Counted from the first letter of the stretch, positions 24,174-32,660 are shown. The stretch is 64,000 nt of DNA from Neopararhizobium haloflavum (GCF_002750855.1 NZ_NWUC01000002.1:1-64000); one strand, 5' to 3'. Program-made: numbers and translations. Notes: generated by a model not told the origin, from the letters alone.

Positions 24174-24458
24174 ATGGACGGCAAGATGCTGGCCCGGCTG
24201 GGCGCAGTCATATTCGTGGCGATGGCCATCACCGCGACGGCCATCGAGAGGACCCGCAAGGAAGACACGCCGGCATTGCCGCCGCGTCTTGCCCAGCCCG
24301 AACGGGACCCGCTGCGAGAAGGGCAGCGCCGGTGCCAGCAGCTTGGGACAACGGCAGCCAGCGACGCCGAATGCCTGCGCGTTTGGGCCGAAACCCGCGA
24401 CCGTTTTCTTGGCCGCTCGCCTGCGCCCGCCGCGCCGGCCTCCAGCGAAGGGCAGTGA
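24174..24458 (+). CDS. trbK: TrbK-alt family entry-exclusion-type protein
   Basis: A 94-aa protein with one N-terminal membrane segment (LARLGAVIFVAMAITATAIE). A short periplasmic domain follows, with two cysteines in GQRRCQQLGTTAASDAECLR and a Pro/Ala-rich end. This is the pattern of the alternative TrbK family that occupies the trbK position between trbJ and trbL. TrbK of RP4 is the entry-exclusion lipoprotein. No lipobox is visible here, so exclusion activity is inferred from position only. Confidence 0.8.
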   Translation: MDGKMLARLGAVIFVAMAITATAIERTRKEDTPALPPRLAQPERDPLREGQRRCQQLGTTAASDAECLRVWAETRDRFLGRSPAPAAPASSEGQ

Positions 24459-24461
24459 TGC

Positions 24462-25841
24462 ATGGGCGGTGCGGGCGTCATCGACAATTTCCTCGGGGTC
24501 TTCACCCGATATATCGACTCCGGCTTCGGCCTGCTCGGCGGCGAGGTGGCGTTCATCGCCACAACGCTCATCGTCATCGACGTGACGCTCGCCGCACTGT
24601 TCTGGAGCTGGAACGCCGATGACGACATCATCGCTCGGCTTGTGAAGAAGACGCTGTTCGTCGGCGTGTTCGCTTATCTCATCGGCAACTGGAACAACCT
24701 CGCAAAGATCGTCTTCGACAGCTTCGCCGGCCTAGGGCTGAAAGCATCCGGCACGGGGTTCACCGCGCAGGATCTGATGCGGCCCGGCAAAGTGGCGCAG
24801 ACCGGCCTCGACGCCGCGCGGCCGCTGCTCGACTCCATTTCCGACCTGATGGGCTGGGTGGCGTTCTTCGAGAACTTCATCCAGATCGCCTGCCTGCTGT
24901 TCGCCTGGGCGCTCGTAATCCTCGCCTTCTTCATCCTAGCGATCCAGCTTTTCGTGACGCTGATCGAGTTCAAGCTGTCCACGCTGGCGGGCTTCGTGCT
25001 GATCCCGTTCGGCCTCTTCGGCAAAACTGCCTTCATGGCCGAGCGCGTGCTTGGCAATGTCATTTCGTCCGGCATCAAGGTTCTGGTGCTGGCCGTCATC
25101 ATCGGCATCGGCTCGACGCTGTTCTCGCAATTCACGCAAGGCTTCGGCGGCCAGACCCCGAGCATCGACGACGCCATGGCTGTCGTGCTCGCCGCCTTGT
25201 CCCTGCTCGGCCTCGGCATCTTCGGACCCGGCATCGCCTCCGGTCTGGTTTCGGGCGGGCCGCAGCTTGGCGCGGGCGCGGCGGTCGGCACCGGCCTGGC
25301 CGCCGGCGGCATGGTGCTCGCCGGCGGTGCTGCCGCAGGCGGTGCGGCCGGTCTCGCCGTCAAGGGAGGTGCCGCCGCTCTGTCCGGTGGAGCCGCGGCG
25401 GTTCGCGGCGGTGCAACCGCCGCAGGCGGGGCCTCCGCAGCCTACAGCATGGGTTCGCTCGGCCAGTCTGGCGCGGCGGGGGTCGCTTCCGGCCTGGGTG
25501 GCGTCGCTCGCGCCGCAGGCTCTGCCGCTGCATCCCCCTTGAAGCGTGCCGCCTCCAAAGCGTCGGAAGGCGTCAAATCCAGTATTTCCAATGGCGCGCG
25601 TGCTGCCTTCGGCGTGACGGGCGGATCATCCACCGCAGGCACCGTCAGCGGCGCGAGCGCCGGCCCCGAAACCGCAGCCGCATCGCCTTCAGCAACTGCC
25701 AGCCCCCCGGCCTGGGCGCAGCGGATGCGGCGCTCACAGTCCGTCAACCACGGCACCACCATGGCCGCCCATGCGGTTCGCTCGGGCGACAGCCACGGCG
25801 GCGGCTCCTCCGTCAATCTTTCCGAAAGTGACCGCTCATGA
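24462..25841 (+). CDS. trbL: TrbL (VirB6-like)
   Basis: A 459-aa polytopic inner-membrane protein forming part of the translocation pore. About six membrane segments lie between residues 20 and 260. A long Gly/Ala/Ser-rich tail follows (about 270-459), typical of TrbL. It starts 3 nt after the trbK stop, and its own stop overlaps trbF by ATGA. The low-complexity tail explains the compositional drift at 25250-25800. Confidence 0.9.
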   Translation: MGGAGVIDNFLGVFTRYIDSGFGLLGGEVAFIATTLIVIDVTLAALFWSWNADDDIIARLVKKTLFVGVFAYLIGNWNNLAKIVFDSFAGLGLKASGTGFTAQDLMRPGKVAQTGLDAARPLLDSISDLMGWVAFFENFIQIACLLFAWALVILAFFILAIQLFVTLIEFKLSTLAGFVLIPFGLFGKTAFMAERVLGNVISSGIKVLVLAVIIGIGSTLFSQFTQGFGGQTPSIDDAMAVVLAALSLLGLGIFGPGIASGLVSGGPQLGAGAAVGTGLAAGGMVLAGGAAAGGAAGLAVKGGAAALSGGAAAVRGGATAAGGASAAYSMGSLGQSGAAGVASGLGGVARAAGSAAASPLKRAASKASEGVKSSISNGARAAFGVTGGSSTAGTVSGASAGPETAAASPSATASPPAWAQRMRRSQSVNHGTTMAAHAVRSGDSHGGGSSVNLSESDRS

Positions 25842-26527
25842 GCATCTTCAAACGACCATCGACCCATTACGGCAAATCGCCGGAACCCGAGACGCAATAC
25901 CAGAAAGCCGCGCAGGTCTGGGACGAGCGCATAGGCTCAGCCCGCGTGCAGGCGAAGAACTGGCGCTATATGGCCTTCGGCTCGCTGATCCTCTCGGCCG
26001 GTTTTGCTTCGGCGTTGGTCTGGCAATCGGCGCGCGGGACCGTCGTGCCGTGGGTGGTGCAGGTCGATAATCTCGGCCAGGCGCAGACTGTCGCACCCGC
26101 CACGGCCGACTATCGGCCAAACGATCCGCAGATTGCTTTCCATCTCGGCCGCTTCATCGAACAGGTCCGGGCGATCCCGGCAGACGCCATCATTGTCCGG
26201 CAGAATTGGCTCCGCGCCTATGAATGGACCACGGATCGCGGCGCGGTGGCGCTCAACGACTACGCCCGCAGCAACGACCCCTTCACGAAGGTCGGACGGC
26301 AACAGGTCGCCGTGGAGGTGTCCAGCGTCATCCGGGCGTCGAACGACAGCTTCCGCGTGGCTTGGACAGAACGCCATTACGAGAACGGCCAGCTTTCCAC
26401 GACCGAACGATGGACCGCGATCCTGACCATCGTGATCCAGACCCCGCGCGACGCCGAGCGCCTGCGCGCCAACCCGCTCGGCATCTACGTCAACGCCATC
26501 TCGTGGTCGCGGGAGATGAGCCAATGA
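25838..26527 (+). CDS. trbF: TrbF (VirB8-like)
   Basis: A 229-aa bitopic inner-membrane protein. A short cytoplasmic N-terminus is followed by one membrane helix (about residues 45-65, MAFGSLILSAGFASALVW). The periplasmic VirB8 fold contains IRQNWLRAYEWTTDRG-type and WTERHYENGQLSTTERW blocks. It is an assembly scaffold of the type IV channel. It overlaps trbL and trbG by ATGA. Confidence 0.95.
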   Translation: MSIFKRPSTHYGKSPEPETQYQKAAQVWDERIGSARVQAKNWRYMAFGSLILSAGFASALVWQSARGTVVPWVVQVDNLGQAQTVAPATADYRPNDPQIAFHLGRFIEQVRAIPADAIIVRQNWLRAYEWTTDRGAVALNDYARSNDPFTKVGRQQVAVEVSSVIRASNDSFRVAWTERHYENGQLSTTERWTAILTIVIQTPRDAERLRANPLGIYVNAISWSREMSQ

Positions 26528-27537
26528 GCACGTTGACCCGCAAACCCGCAGTTCCGGCTTTCCGTAAACACGGCCTTCCGGCTTTGCTGCTGTCCGCCAC
26601 CATGCTGGCCGGTTGCGCTACCAACAAACCCCCGCAGTTCAGCTACGACCCCGACGTGCCATCGCTGCCCGTTGTGCCGGCCGCCGTCACCGATGACCTC
26701 CCCCGGCGATTGCACACGCCGCCGGCCTGGACCGTGGCGCGCGGCGGGACCGCCGCCGGGACACCGGCCGGCCGTGTCGAGAACGCCAATGCCGCCGCGC
26801 GCGTCGAGCCGCGCCGCGAGGGCTACTATAACGCCATCCAGATTTATCCCTGGTCGGAAGGTGCGCTCTATCAAGTATATGCCGCGCCGGGGCAGATCAC
26901 CAATATTGCGCTGGAACCGGGCGAGAGCCTGACCGGCGCGGGACCGATTGCAGCAGGAGACACCGCCCGCTGGATCATCGGCGACACCGAAAGCGGCTCG
27001 GGCACAACGCGCCGCGTCCATATCCTCGTCAAACCGAGTCGGCCGGACATCGCCACGAACCTCGTCGTGACCACCGACCGGCGTACCTACATGATCGAGC
27101 TGCGCGCCCGCGAAGCCCTCTATATGCCGTCCGTCGCCTGGGCCTATCCGGCACAACCGGCAGGCCAGCGTCAGACCGTTCCGGCCGCACCGATCATCCC
27201 GGTCGAGGCGGCGCGCAACTATCGCTACGGCCTGACCGGCGATAACCCACCCTGGAAGCCTATCTCCGTCTTCGACGATGGCCGCCGCATCTATGTCATC
27301 TTCCCGCGCGGCATCGTGCAGGGCGAGATGCCGCCGATCTTCGTCATCGGCTCGGATGGCGAAACCCAGATCGTCAACAGCCGCATCCAGCAGAACATCC
27401 TCATCGTGGACCGCCTGTTCGGCGCGGCCGAATTGCGCCTTGGCAGCGGTGATCGCCAGCAGACGGTCAGGATCGTCCGCATCGAGCAACGGCAGGCTGC
27501 ACAGCCGGCAAAAGCGACCGGAGAATCCCCGTCATGA
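26524..27537 (+). CDS. trbG: TrbG, outer-membrane channel lipoprotein (VirB9-like)
   Basis: A 337-aa VirB9 homologue. The signal peptide ends in a lipobox (LLSATMLAGCATN, Cys near residue 31), so it is probably an outer-membrane lipoprotein. The VirB9 domain spans about 100-330, ending in a block such as LFGAAELRLGSGDRQQTVRI. It forms the core complex with TrbI and TrbF. Both ends overlap neighbours by ATGA. Confidence 0.95.
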   Translation: MSTLTRKPAVPAFRKHGLPALLLSATMLAGCATNKPPQFSYDPDVPSLPVVPAAVTDDLPRRLHTPPAWTVARGGTAAGTPAGRVENANAAARVEPRREGYYNAIQIYPWSEGALYQVYAAPGQITNIALEPGESLTGAGPIAAGDTARWIIGDTESGSGTTRRVHILVKPSRPDIATNLVVTTDRRTYMIELRAREALYMPSVAWAYPAQPAGQRQTVPAAPIIPVEAARNYRYGLTGDNPPWKPISVFDDGRRIYVIFPRGIVQGEMPPIFVIGSDGETQIVNSRIQQNILIVDRLFGAAELRLGSGDRQQTVRIVRIEQRQAAQPAKATGESPS

Positions 27538-28682
27538 CCGAAGACACGATCCCTGTAGAAGCCGCAGCGGACACCACCGCACCCATGCGCCTGCGTGCCG
27601 AACCGCCCCGCGTCACCCGTCTGTCCCGCAAGATGCTGGCCGGCGTCGGAGCCGTCGCGCTGTTCGGGATCGGCGGGGCGCTGATCTATGCGCTCCAGAC
27701 CCGTGACATGAGTGGCAGCGGTGACGAACTCTACTCGACCGAGAACCGCCCCACGGCGGACGGACTGTCCGGCCTGCCGCGCGACTATACCGGCCCGGTC
27801 CTGGGACCGGCATTGCCGGGCGATCTGGGCGGCCCGATCCTCGACGCGCAGAACCGGGGTCAACCCGTTGCCGCCCCCGTCATGGCGACGCCCGCCGTCG
27901 ATCCTGCGGAACAGCGTCGTCTCGCCGAGGAAGAGGCCGCGCGCGTCAGCCGCGTCTTTTTCCAGACAACGCCCGGCACAGGGACCGCCAACCCGAGCCT
28001 TGCCGGCCTTGGCCTTGCCGCGCAGCCCGGCGCGACCGGCACGCAGGACCGGCATACGGCTTTCCTCAACGGCCCGGTGGATCGGCAGACGGTCGCCCTT
28101 GACCGCATCGCGGCGCCAGCCTCGCCCTACATCCTTCAGGCCGGGGCCGTGATCCCGGCGGCGATGATTACCGGCATCCGTTCGGACCTTCCCGGCCAGA
28201 TCACCGCGCAGGTCACGGAGAACGTCTATGACAGCCCGACCGGCTCGCTTCTCCTGATCCCGCAGGGGACGCGCATCATCGGCCAGTACGATGCCGGCGT
28301 GACCTTCGGCCAGCGCCGCGTCCTGCTCGTCTGGAACCGCCTGATCCTGCCGAACGGCCGCTCCATCGTGCTGGAGCGTCAGCCCGGCGCGGACGCTTCC
28401 GGCTATGCCGGCCTTGAGGATGGCGTCGATTATCACTGGTGGGATCTGATGAAGGCCGCCGGCCTCTCGACGCTGCTCGGTATCGGCACGGAACTGGCGA
28501 CAGACGACGAGGACCGGCTGATCCGCGCTATTCGCGACGGGGCGCAGGACACCATCAATCAGGCTGGGCAGCAGATCGTCCAGCGCCAGTTGCAGGTCGC
28601 ACCGACGCTGACCATCCGGCCGGGCTTCCCGGTCAGGGTCATTGTGACGCGAGATTTAGTCCTCGAACCCTACAGGAATTGA
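27534..28682 (+). CDS. trbI: TrbI, core-complex protein (VirB10-like)
   Basis: A 382-aa VirB10 homologue spanning the envelope. One N-terminal membrane helix (about residues 39-58) precedes a Pro-rich periplasmic linker. The VirB10 beta-barrel domain holds ILQAGAVIPAAMITGIRSDL, then TGSLLLIPQGTRIIGQYD, and NRLILPNGRSIVLERQPGAD. It is the energy sensor and outer-membrane pore component. It overlaps trbG by ATGA and is followed by the DUF2274 gene after 2 nt. Confidence 0.95.
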   Translation: MTEDTIPVEAAADTTAPMRLRAEPPRVTRLSRKMLAGVGAVALFGIGGALIYALQTRDMSGSGDELYSTENRPTADGLSGLPRDYTGPVLGPALPGDLGGPILDAQNRGQPVAAPVMATPAVDPAEQRRLAEEEAARVSRVFFQTTPGTGTANPSLAGLGLAAQPGATGTQDRHTAFLNGPVDRQTVALDRIAAPASPYILQAGAVIPAAMITGIRSDLPGQITAQVTENVYDSPTGSLLLIPQGTRIIGQYDAGVTFGQRRVLLVWNRLILPNGRSIVLERQPGADASGYAGLEDGVDYHWWDLMKAAGLSTLLGIGTELATDDEDRLIRAIRDGAQDTINQAGQQIVQRQLQVAPTLTIRPGFPVRVIVTRDLVLEPYRN

Positions 28683-28684
28683 TT

Positions 28685-28900
28685 ATGGCGAAGCTGAAAC
28701 TCGGTCCTCTGGCCGACGACAGGCCGGTGAAGGTCACGCTGGAACTGCCGGCACCACTCCACCGTGACCTGATCGACTATGGCGCTCTGTTGGCCGATGG
28801 CGGTGCGCCGATCGAGCCTGCCAGACTTATCGTGCCGATGCTGGAGCGGTTCATCGCCACAGATCGCGGTTTCGCCAAGGCGCGGCGGCGACCCTCCTGA
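28685..28900 (+). CDS. DUF2274 domain protein
   Basis: A 71-aa protein of the DUF2274 family, a regular companion at the 3' end of trb clusters in alphaproteobacterial ICEs. MAKLKLGPLADDRPVKVTLE precedes LPAPLHRDLIDYGALLA, and a C-terminal helix ends in basic residues. The shape suggests a ribbon-helix-helix DNA-binding protein. Function is not established. It closes the operon that begins at trbB. Confidence 0.85.
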   Translation: MAKLKLGPLADDRPVKVTLELPAPLHRDLIDYGALLADGGAPIEPARLIVPMLERFIATDRGFAKARRRPS

Positions 28901-28911
28901 TCCATCACGGC

Positions 28912-28966
28912 GGGGGTGCCGCCAGCGTACAGGCGCGAATGCGGCACGCTACACACCGCCGATCCC
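28912..28966 (+). promoter_or_regulatory. ICE regulatory box, copy 2 (upstream of recombinase operon)
   Basis: It matches 2702-2756 in 50 of 55 positions, including the inverted repeat GTGCCGC (28916-28922) and GCGGCAC (28941-28947) and the CCGCCGATCCC end. It lies 11 nt after the DUF2274 stop and about 70 nt before the small gene that heads the recombinase operon, the same distance as copy 1 from the excisionase-like gene. Confidence 0.65.
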
Positions 28967-29034
28967 CCTCCATGCTTCGCTTAGTTCCGGGGCTTTAGCG
29001 CTCCTGACTCCACCAGCGAGACACGGAGGATACC

Positions 29035-29349
29035 ATGTGCGCAGAGCGCCGCCACGCCCAACGAGGCCGCCCAAAGCAGCCAGCTCCTGGAACGCTACCC
29101 GACGATCTTTTCGACTATGACGACGATCCCGCGCCGCGCATCAGCCCGCCGCGCGGCAGTCCGCCTCATGTCTTCGACGTGGAGAAGCTGCCCGTCATCG
29201 ACGACTGGCCCGAAGACGTGCCGATCACCGAGGCCGAGATTCACGTATTCGAGCGCTGGTTCGCCGATGTTTTTGACGAGATGTTCGGCTCAGTCGATCT
29301 GCCGGAAGACTTGAGAAAGTTATCTCTGTATGATAATGAAAAGCCGTAA
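29035..29349 (+). CDS. Small acidic protein heading the recombinase operon
   Basis: A 104-aa protein I do not recognise. The first 25 residues are basic (CAERRHAQRGRPKQP) and the rest strongly acidic, with a helical DVPITEAEIHVFERWFADVF stretch. GGAGG is 6 nt before the ATG. It lies 19 nt upstream of the winged-helix gene, which overlaps the recombinase, and behind the second copy of the regulatory box. It may be a directionality factor or inhibitor for the recombinase; this is speculation from position. Confidence 0.7.
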   Translation: MCAERRHAQRGRPKQPAPGTLPDDLFDYDDDPAPRISPPRGSPPHVFDVEKLPVIDDWPEDVPITEAEIHVFERWFADVFDEMFGSVDLPEDLRKLSLYDNEKP

Positions 29350-29368
29350 TGGATGATCGAGATGCGCC

Positions 29369-29758
29369 ATGACGACACTCAAGGTCGGGATCGCCGAACC
29401 CGATGAAATGAAGGCCCGGACCATGCGAATCGCCAAGGGCGAGGAGAAGCCCGCGCCCGGCGATCCGACCGTTTGGTTCGCGTCCACCATGTCCTTTGCC
29501 AAGTTCCTGTCGCCCAGCAATTGCGAACTGCTCCGCATCATCCATGAGCGTGAGCCGGACTCGCTGGAGGAACTGGCCCAAATCACCGGCCGCGCGAAAT
29601 CCAACCTGTCCCGGACCCTCAAGGCCATGGCTGGCTACGGCCTCGTCCGCATGGAGAAGGGCAAAGGCCTCAAGCTGGTGCCGAAGGTCATTCATGACCG
29701 CGTGGAGCTGGTCCTGCCCCTGATCGAACGGCGCAAGTCGAAAGGAACCCGCAAATGA
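29369..29758 (+). CDS. Winged-helix (MarR/ArsR-like) regulator
   Basis: A 129-aa protein with a winged helix-turn-helix: CELLRIIHEREPDSLEELAQ, then ITGRAKSNLSRTLKAMAGYG and LVRMEKGKGLKLVPKV as the wing. It resembles the HVO_A0114-type putative DNA-binding proteins, some of which are antitoxins. Its stop overlaps the recombinase start by ATGA, so the two are co-translated. A role in controlling recombinase expression or orienting recombination is likely, but unproven. Confidence 0.8.
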   Translation: MTTLKVGIAEPDEMKARTMRIAKGEEKPAPGDPTVWFASTMSFAKFLSPSNCELLRIIHEREPDSLEELAQITGRAKSNLSRTLKAMAGYGLVRMEKGKGLKLVPKVIHDRVELVLPLIERRKSKGTRK

Positions 29759-32535
29759 ACGCACAATCTCCCAACGTCGCCTTACGGGCGGCCCTCTACC
29801 TGCGCGTCTCGACCGCCCGGCAGGCCGAGCATGACGTGTCGATCCCCGACCAGCGCAAGCAGGGCGAGGCTTATTGCGCCGCGCGAGGCTATCAGCTTGT
29901 CGAAATCTTCGTGGAACCGGGTAACACGGCCACCAACGACCGCCGCCCGGAATTCCAGCGGATGATCGAGGCGGGCACGTCGAAACCTGCGCCCTTCGAC
30001 GTGGTGCTGGTTCACAGCTTCTCGCGCTTCTTCCGCGACGCTTTCGACATGGAATATTACTATCGCAAGCTCGCCAAGAACGACGTGCGCCTGATTTCCA
30101 TCACGCAAGAGTTGGGGGACGACCCGATCCACGACATGATGCGTCGGATCATGTCCCTGTTCGACGAATACCAGTCGAAGGAAAACGGCAAGCACGTCAC
30201 GCGCGCCCTGAAGGAGAATGCCCGGCAAGGCTTCTGGAACGGAGCGTTGCCGCCGATCGGCTACCGGATCGCCGCCGCCGAACAACGTGGTGCCAAGACC
30301 AAGAAAAAGTTGGAAATCGACCCGCTGCACGCCGACACGATCCGCCTGATCTATCGGCTCGCGTTGGAAGGGCAAGGCGACAGCGGCCAGATGGGCGTCA
30401 AGGCGATCGTCAAGCATCTGAACGCCAAGGGCATCTTCACCCGCGACGGCGGTCGCTGGGGCATCGGCCAAGTCCATCGTGTCCTGACCCGCCGCACCTA
30501 TATCGGCGAACATGAATGGGGAAAGCGCAGCAAGCACAACGACCCACGCGCTCCAGGCGAGATCGTCATCGTCCCGGTGCCCGCCATCATCGAGCGGGAG
30601 ACTTTCGACGCCGTTCAGTCGCTTCTGCAGGCTCGCAACCCCAAGACCGAACTGCCCGCCCGTGTGGTGATCGGGCCGACCCTACTGACTGGTATCTGCT
30701 ATTGCGGCGATTGCGGTGGTGCCATGACCATCCGCACCGGCAAGAGCGGCCGCTACCGTTACTATGCCTGCTCGATCAAGGCACGGCAGGGCGAGACCGG
30801 CTGCAAGGGCCGAGCGATCCCCATGGACAAGCTCGACGGCATGGTGGTCAGCCATATCGAAGACCGCTTGCTCGATCCCGCCCGTCTGGAGAAGCTACTC
30901 GGCAGCATCCTCGGCCGCCGCGAGGATCAGGCCGCGCGCCGCAGGGAGCACATCGCCTCTTTGCAGCGGCAGGCAACCGAATCGGAATCGCGCCTCAAGC
31001 GCCTCTATGATGCCATCGAGGTCGGCGTCGCTGATCTGGACGACCCGGCGCTCAAGGAGCGTATCGCCGGTCTCAAGGTCATCCGCGATCAGGCGCGGGC
31101 TGACGCCGACCGGGCGCAGGCGCTGCTCGAAAGCCCCGGCCACGGCGCCCTTAGCCCCGAAATGATCGAAGGGTTTGCACGCCGCGCGCGGGAGCGCATT
31201 CGCGGCCATGAGGGCGGCTATCGGCGGGATCACCTGCGCGCGCTGGCGCAGCGCGTCGAGGTCGCGGACGACGCAATTCGCATCATGGGATCGAAAACGG
31301 AGCTGCTGAAGACGCTTATTGCCGGTCAAGGGCGGCAATCGGCGGCAATTGGCGTGCCCAAAGGCGGTCTGAAATGGCGGAGAGGAAGGGATTCGAACCC
31401 TCGATACCGTCTCCGGTATACTCCCTTAGCAGGGGAGCGCCTTCGACCACTCGGCCACCTCTCCGCGTCGCTTCGAGCGTGGATAAAGAAAAGCGAAGCA
31501 CTAATCAACACGGGTTCGGCGAAATTCCGCGTGGAGAGCGTTTCAGGCGAAGACGGCCGCGGCGATCAGCGCCCAGGCGAGCGTCGTCACGACCGCCATG
31601 CCGGTTGCGAGCGTCATGGCGGTGGAGGCCAGGCGCTGGCCGGTGTTGAAGCGCGAGGCGATCAGCCATGCATTGACGCCGGCGGGCAGCGATGCGGCGA
31701 TGACGGCGACCTGAGCGGGGACCGGCGGCAGGCCGATGATGAGCGCCATGACGAGCGCGACGGCCGGCATCAGCACGAGCTTGACGGCCGAAAGCGTCAG
31801 CGCCGGCACGAGATGCCCGTGAAGGCCGAATTTGCGCAGGCTCATGCCCATGGCGACGAGAGCGAGCGGACCGGCCACGCTCGCCACCGTGTCGACCAGA
31901 CGGGTGGCCAGTGGCGGCAGCGGCTTGCCGATGAGACGACCCGCCAGGCCGCACAGGATGCCGATCACCAGCGGGTTGGTCAGGAACTGTCGGACGAAAT
32001 TGCCCAGCATGGCGCGTGGTCCGCGGCGCTCGCCGGATGCAGTGACGCCGTCGCGGTGCAGCGCCCATTCGAACAGCACCATCGACGTGGCAAGCATGAT
32101 GGCGAGGTGCACCGAAATGATGAGGCTGAGCGTCAGCAGGCCCTCGTCGCCGAACATGCCGGAGACGAGCGGCAAGCCAACGAGTACCAGATTCGAGAAG
32201 GCGGAGGTGACACCGGCGACGACGCCGGCGCGCGCATCGCGGCCGTACCCCTTTCGGATGATCAGATGACCAGCGGTCCAGGTGACCGCGACGGAGGTAA
32301 AATAGGCAATCCACAACCCCCAGGGCGGCCCGCCGGTGAAATCGGCATTGATCAGGGTCCGAAAGAGCAGAAGCGGGATGGCGATGGTGAAGACGAAGTC
32401 GCTCAAGCCTTCGTCAGTTCCCGGCTTCAGGATCTTCGCGGCCGCAGCGCCATAGCCGACGACGATCAGCAGGAAGACGAACAGGATCGTTTCAACGAAA
32501 GGCGGCATGGTGGTTCCTGGTGCCGGCGGGAATGA
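29755..32535 (+). CDS. Large serine recombinase (ICE integrase), frame running through the att site
   Basis: The element-coded part (about 29755-31374, 540 residues) is a complete large serine recombinase. Catalytic Ser19 lies in AALYLRVSTARQ, the resolvase domain covers about residues 10-150 (VHSFSRFFRDAFDMEYYYRK), and the recombinase domain about 165-280. A zinc ribbon begins GICYCGDCGGAM, and a coiled coil follows (about 390-470). No stop occurs before the tRNA-Ser gene. The frame crosses the tRNA antisense (RRGRDSNPRY) and the whole opposite-strand AEC gene, stopping at 32535. The residues after about 540 are therefore chromosomal and surely not a functional domain. In the excised circle the frame would continue into the element's left end instead. 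The start overlaps the winged-helix gene by ATGA. Confidence 0.8.
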   Translation: MNAQSPNVALRAALYLRVSTARQAEHDVSIPDQRKQGEAYCAARGYQLVEIFVEPGNTATNDRRPEFQRMIEAGTSKPAPFDVVLVHSFSRFFRDAFDMEYYYRKLAKNDVRLISITQELGDDPIHDMMRRIMSLFDEYQSKENGKHVTRALKENARQGFWNGALPPIGYRIAAAEQRGAKTKKKLEIDPLHADTIRLIYRLALEGQGDSGQMGVKAIVKHLNAKGIFTRDGGRWGIGQVHRVLTRRTYIGEHEWGKRSKHNDPRAPGEIVIVPVPAIIERETFDAVQSLLQARNPKTELPARVVIGPTLLTGICYCGDCGGAMTIRTGKSGRYRYYACSIKARQGETGCKGRAIPMDKLDGMVVSHIEDRLLDPARLEKLLGSILGRREDQAARRREHIASLQRQATESESRLKRLYDAIEVGVADLDDPALKERIAGLKVIRDQARADADRAQALLESPGHGALSPEMIEGFARRARERIRGHEGGYRRDHLRALAQRVEVADDAIRIMGSKTELLKTLIAGQGRQSAAIGVPKGGLKWRRGRDSNPRYRLRYTPLAGERLRPLGHLSASLRAWIKKSEALINTGSAKFRVESVSGEDGRGDQRPGERRHDRHAGCERHGGGGQALAGVEARGDQPCIDAGGQRCGDDGDLSGDRRQADDERHDERDGRHQHELDGRKRQRRHEMPVKAEFAQAHAHGDESERTGHARHRVDQTGGQWRQRLADETTRQAAQDADHQRVGQELSDEIAQHGAWSAALAGCSDAVAVQRPFEQHHRRGKHDGEVHRNDEAERQQALVAEHAGDERQANEYQIREGGGDTGDDAGARIAAVPLSDDQMTSGPGDRDGGKIGNPQPPGRPAGEIGIDQGPKEQKRDGDGEDEVAQAFVSSRLQDLRGRSAIADDDQQEDEQDRFNERRHGGSWCRRE
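31331..31390. other. attR: Right attachment site region of the ICE
   Basis: The recombinase gene abuts the 3' end of tRNA-Ser(GCU), and gene content changes from ICE to chromosome here. GGCGGCAAT occurs twice in tandem (31331-31339 and 31341-31349) next to the junction and may be a binding arm. The core is probably within the tRNA 3' part (TGGCGGAGAGGAAGGG, 31375-31390), but the matching left end is outside the window, so the crossover cannot be fixed. Confidence 0.55.
31375..31464 (-). tRNA. tRNA-Ser (anticodon GCU)
   Basis: A 90-nt type II tRNA. Acceptor stem GGAGAGG/CCTCTCC with discriminator G and encoded CCA (31375-31377). The D arm contains GGCCGAGTGG. The anticodon stem CTCCC/GGGAG holds the loop CTGCTAA with GCT at complement 31428-31430. 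A long variable arm ACCGGAGACGGT-like precedes the T arm GGGTTCGAATCCC. It reads serine codons AGC/AGU. The 3' end faces the ICE, as expected for a tRNA gene serving as integration target. Confidence 0.95.
31480..31508 (-). promoter_or_regulatory. tRNA-Ser promoter
   Basis: On the minus strand TTGATT (31508-31503), a 17-nt spacer and TATCCA (31485-31480) precede the tRNA 5' end by 15 nt. The predicted start at about 31473 leaves a short leader for RNase P to remove. Confidence 0.5.
31543..32508 (-). CDS. AEC family transporter
   Basis: A 321-aa auxin-efflux-carrier-type permease with about ten membrane helices. It starts MPPFVETILFVFLLIVVGYG; the central polar loop begins near residue 140. 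Bacterial members move malate, malonate or other organic acids, or are uncharacterised. AGGAACC lies just before the ATG. It is opposite and wholly inside the run-on frame of the recombinase; codon use and the full membrane pattern show that this strand is the real gene. It is the first chromosomal gene right of the ICE. Confidence 0.9.
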   Translation of the reverse strand: MPPFVETILFVFLLIVVGYGAAAAKILKPGTDEGLSDFVFTIAIPLLLFRTLINADFTGGPPWGLWIAYFTSVAVTWTAGHLIIRKGYGRDARAGVVAGVTSAFSNLVLVGLPLVSGMFGDEGLLTLSLIISVHLAIMLATSMVLFEWALHRDGVTASGERRGPRAMLGNFVRQFLTNPLVIGILCGLAGRLIGKPLPPLATRLVDTVASVAGPLALVAMGMSLRKFGLHGHLVPALTLSAVKLVLMPAVALVMALIIGLPPVPAQVAVIAASLPAGVNAWLIASRFNTGQRLASTAMTLATGMAVVTTLAWALIAAAVFA

Positions 32536-32660
32536 GACGCCGGCGCTTCCATTCCCTTACAGTTCGCGCGGCAGTGCGCCAACCGCCTCCAGCGGGAGGC
32601 TGCCTTGCGTCAGCCGCGTGCAGGCGCTACCACCCGCGCCAGATGGAGAGAGGATATCTG

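Noticed and set aside
31374-31649. Peptide beginning MAERKGFEPSIPSP
   Set aside because: This is a conceptual translation across the tRNA-Ser gene, a well-known false protein.
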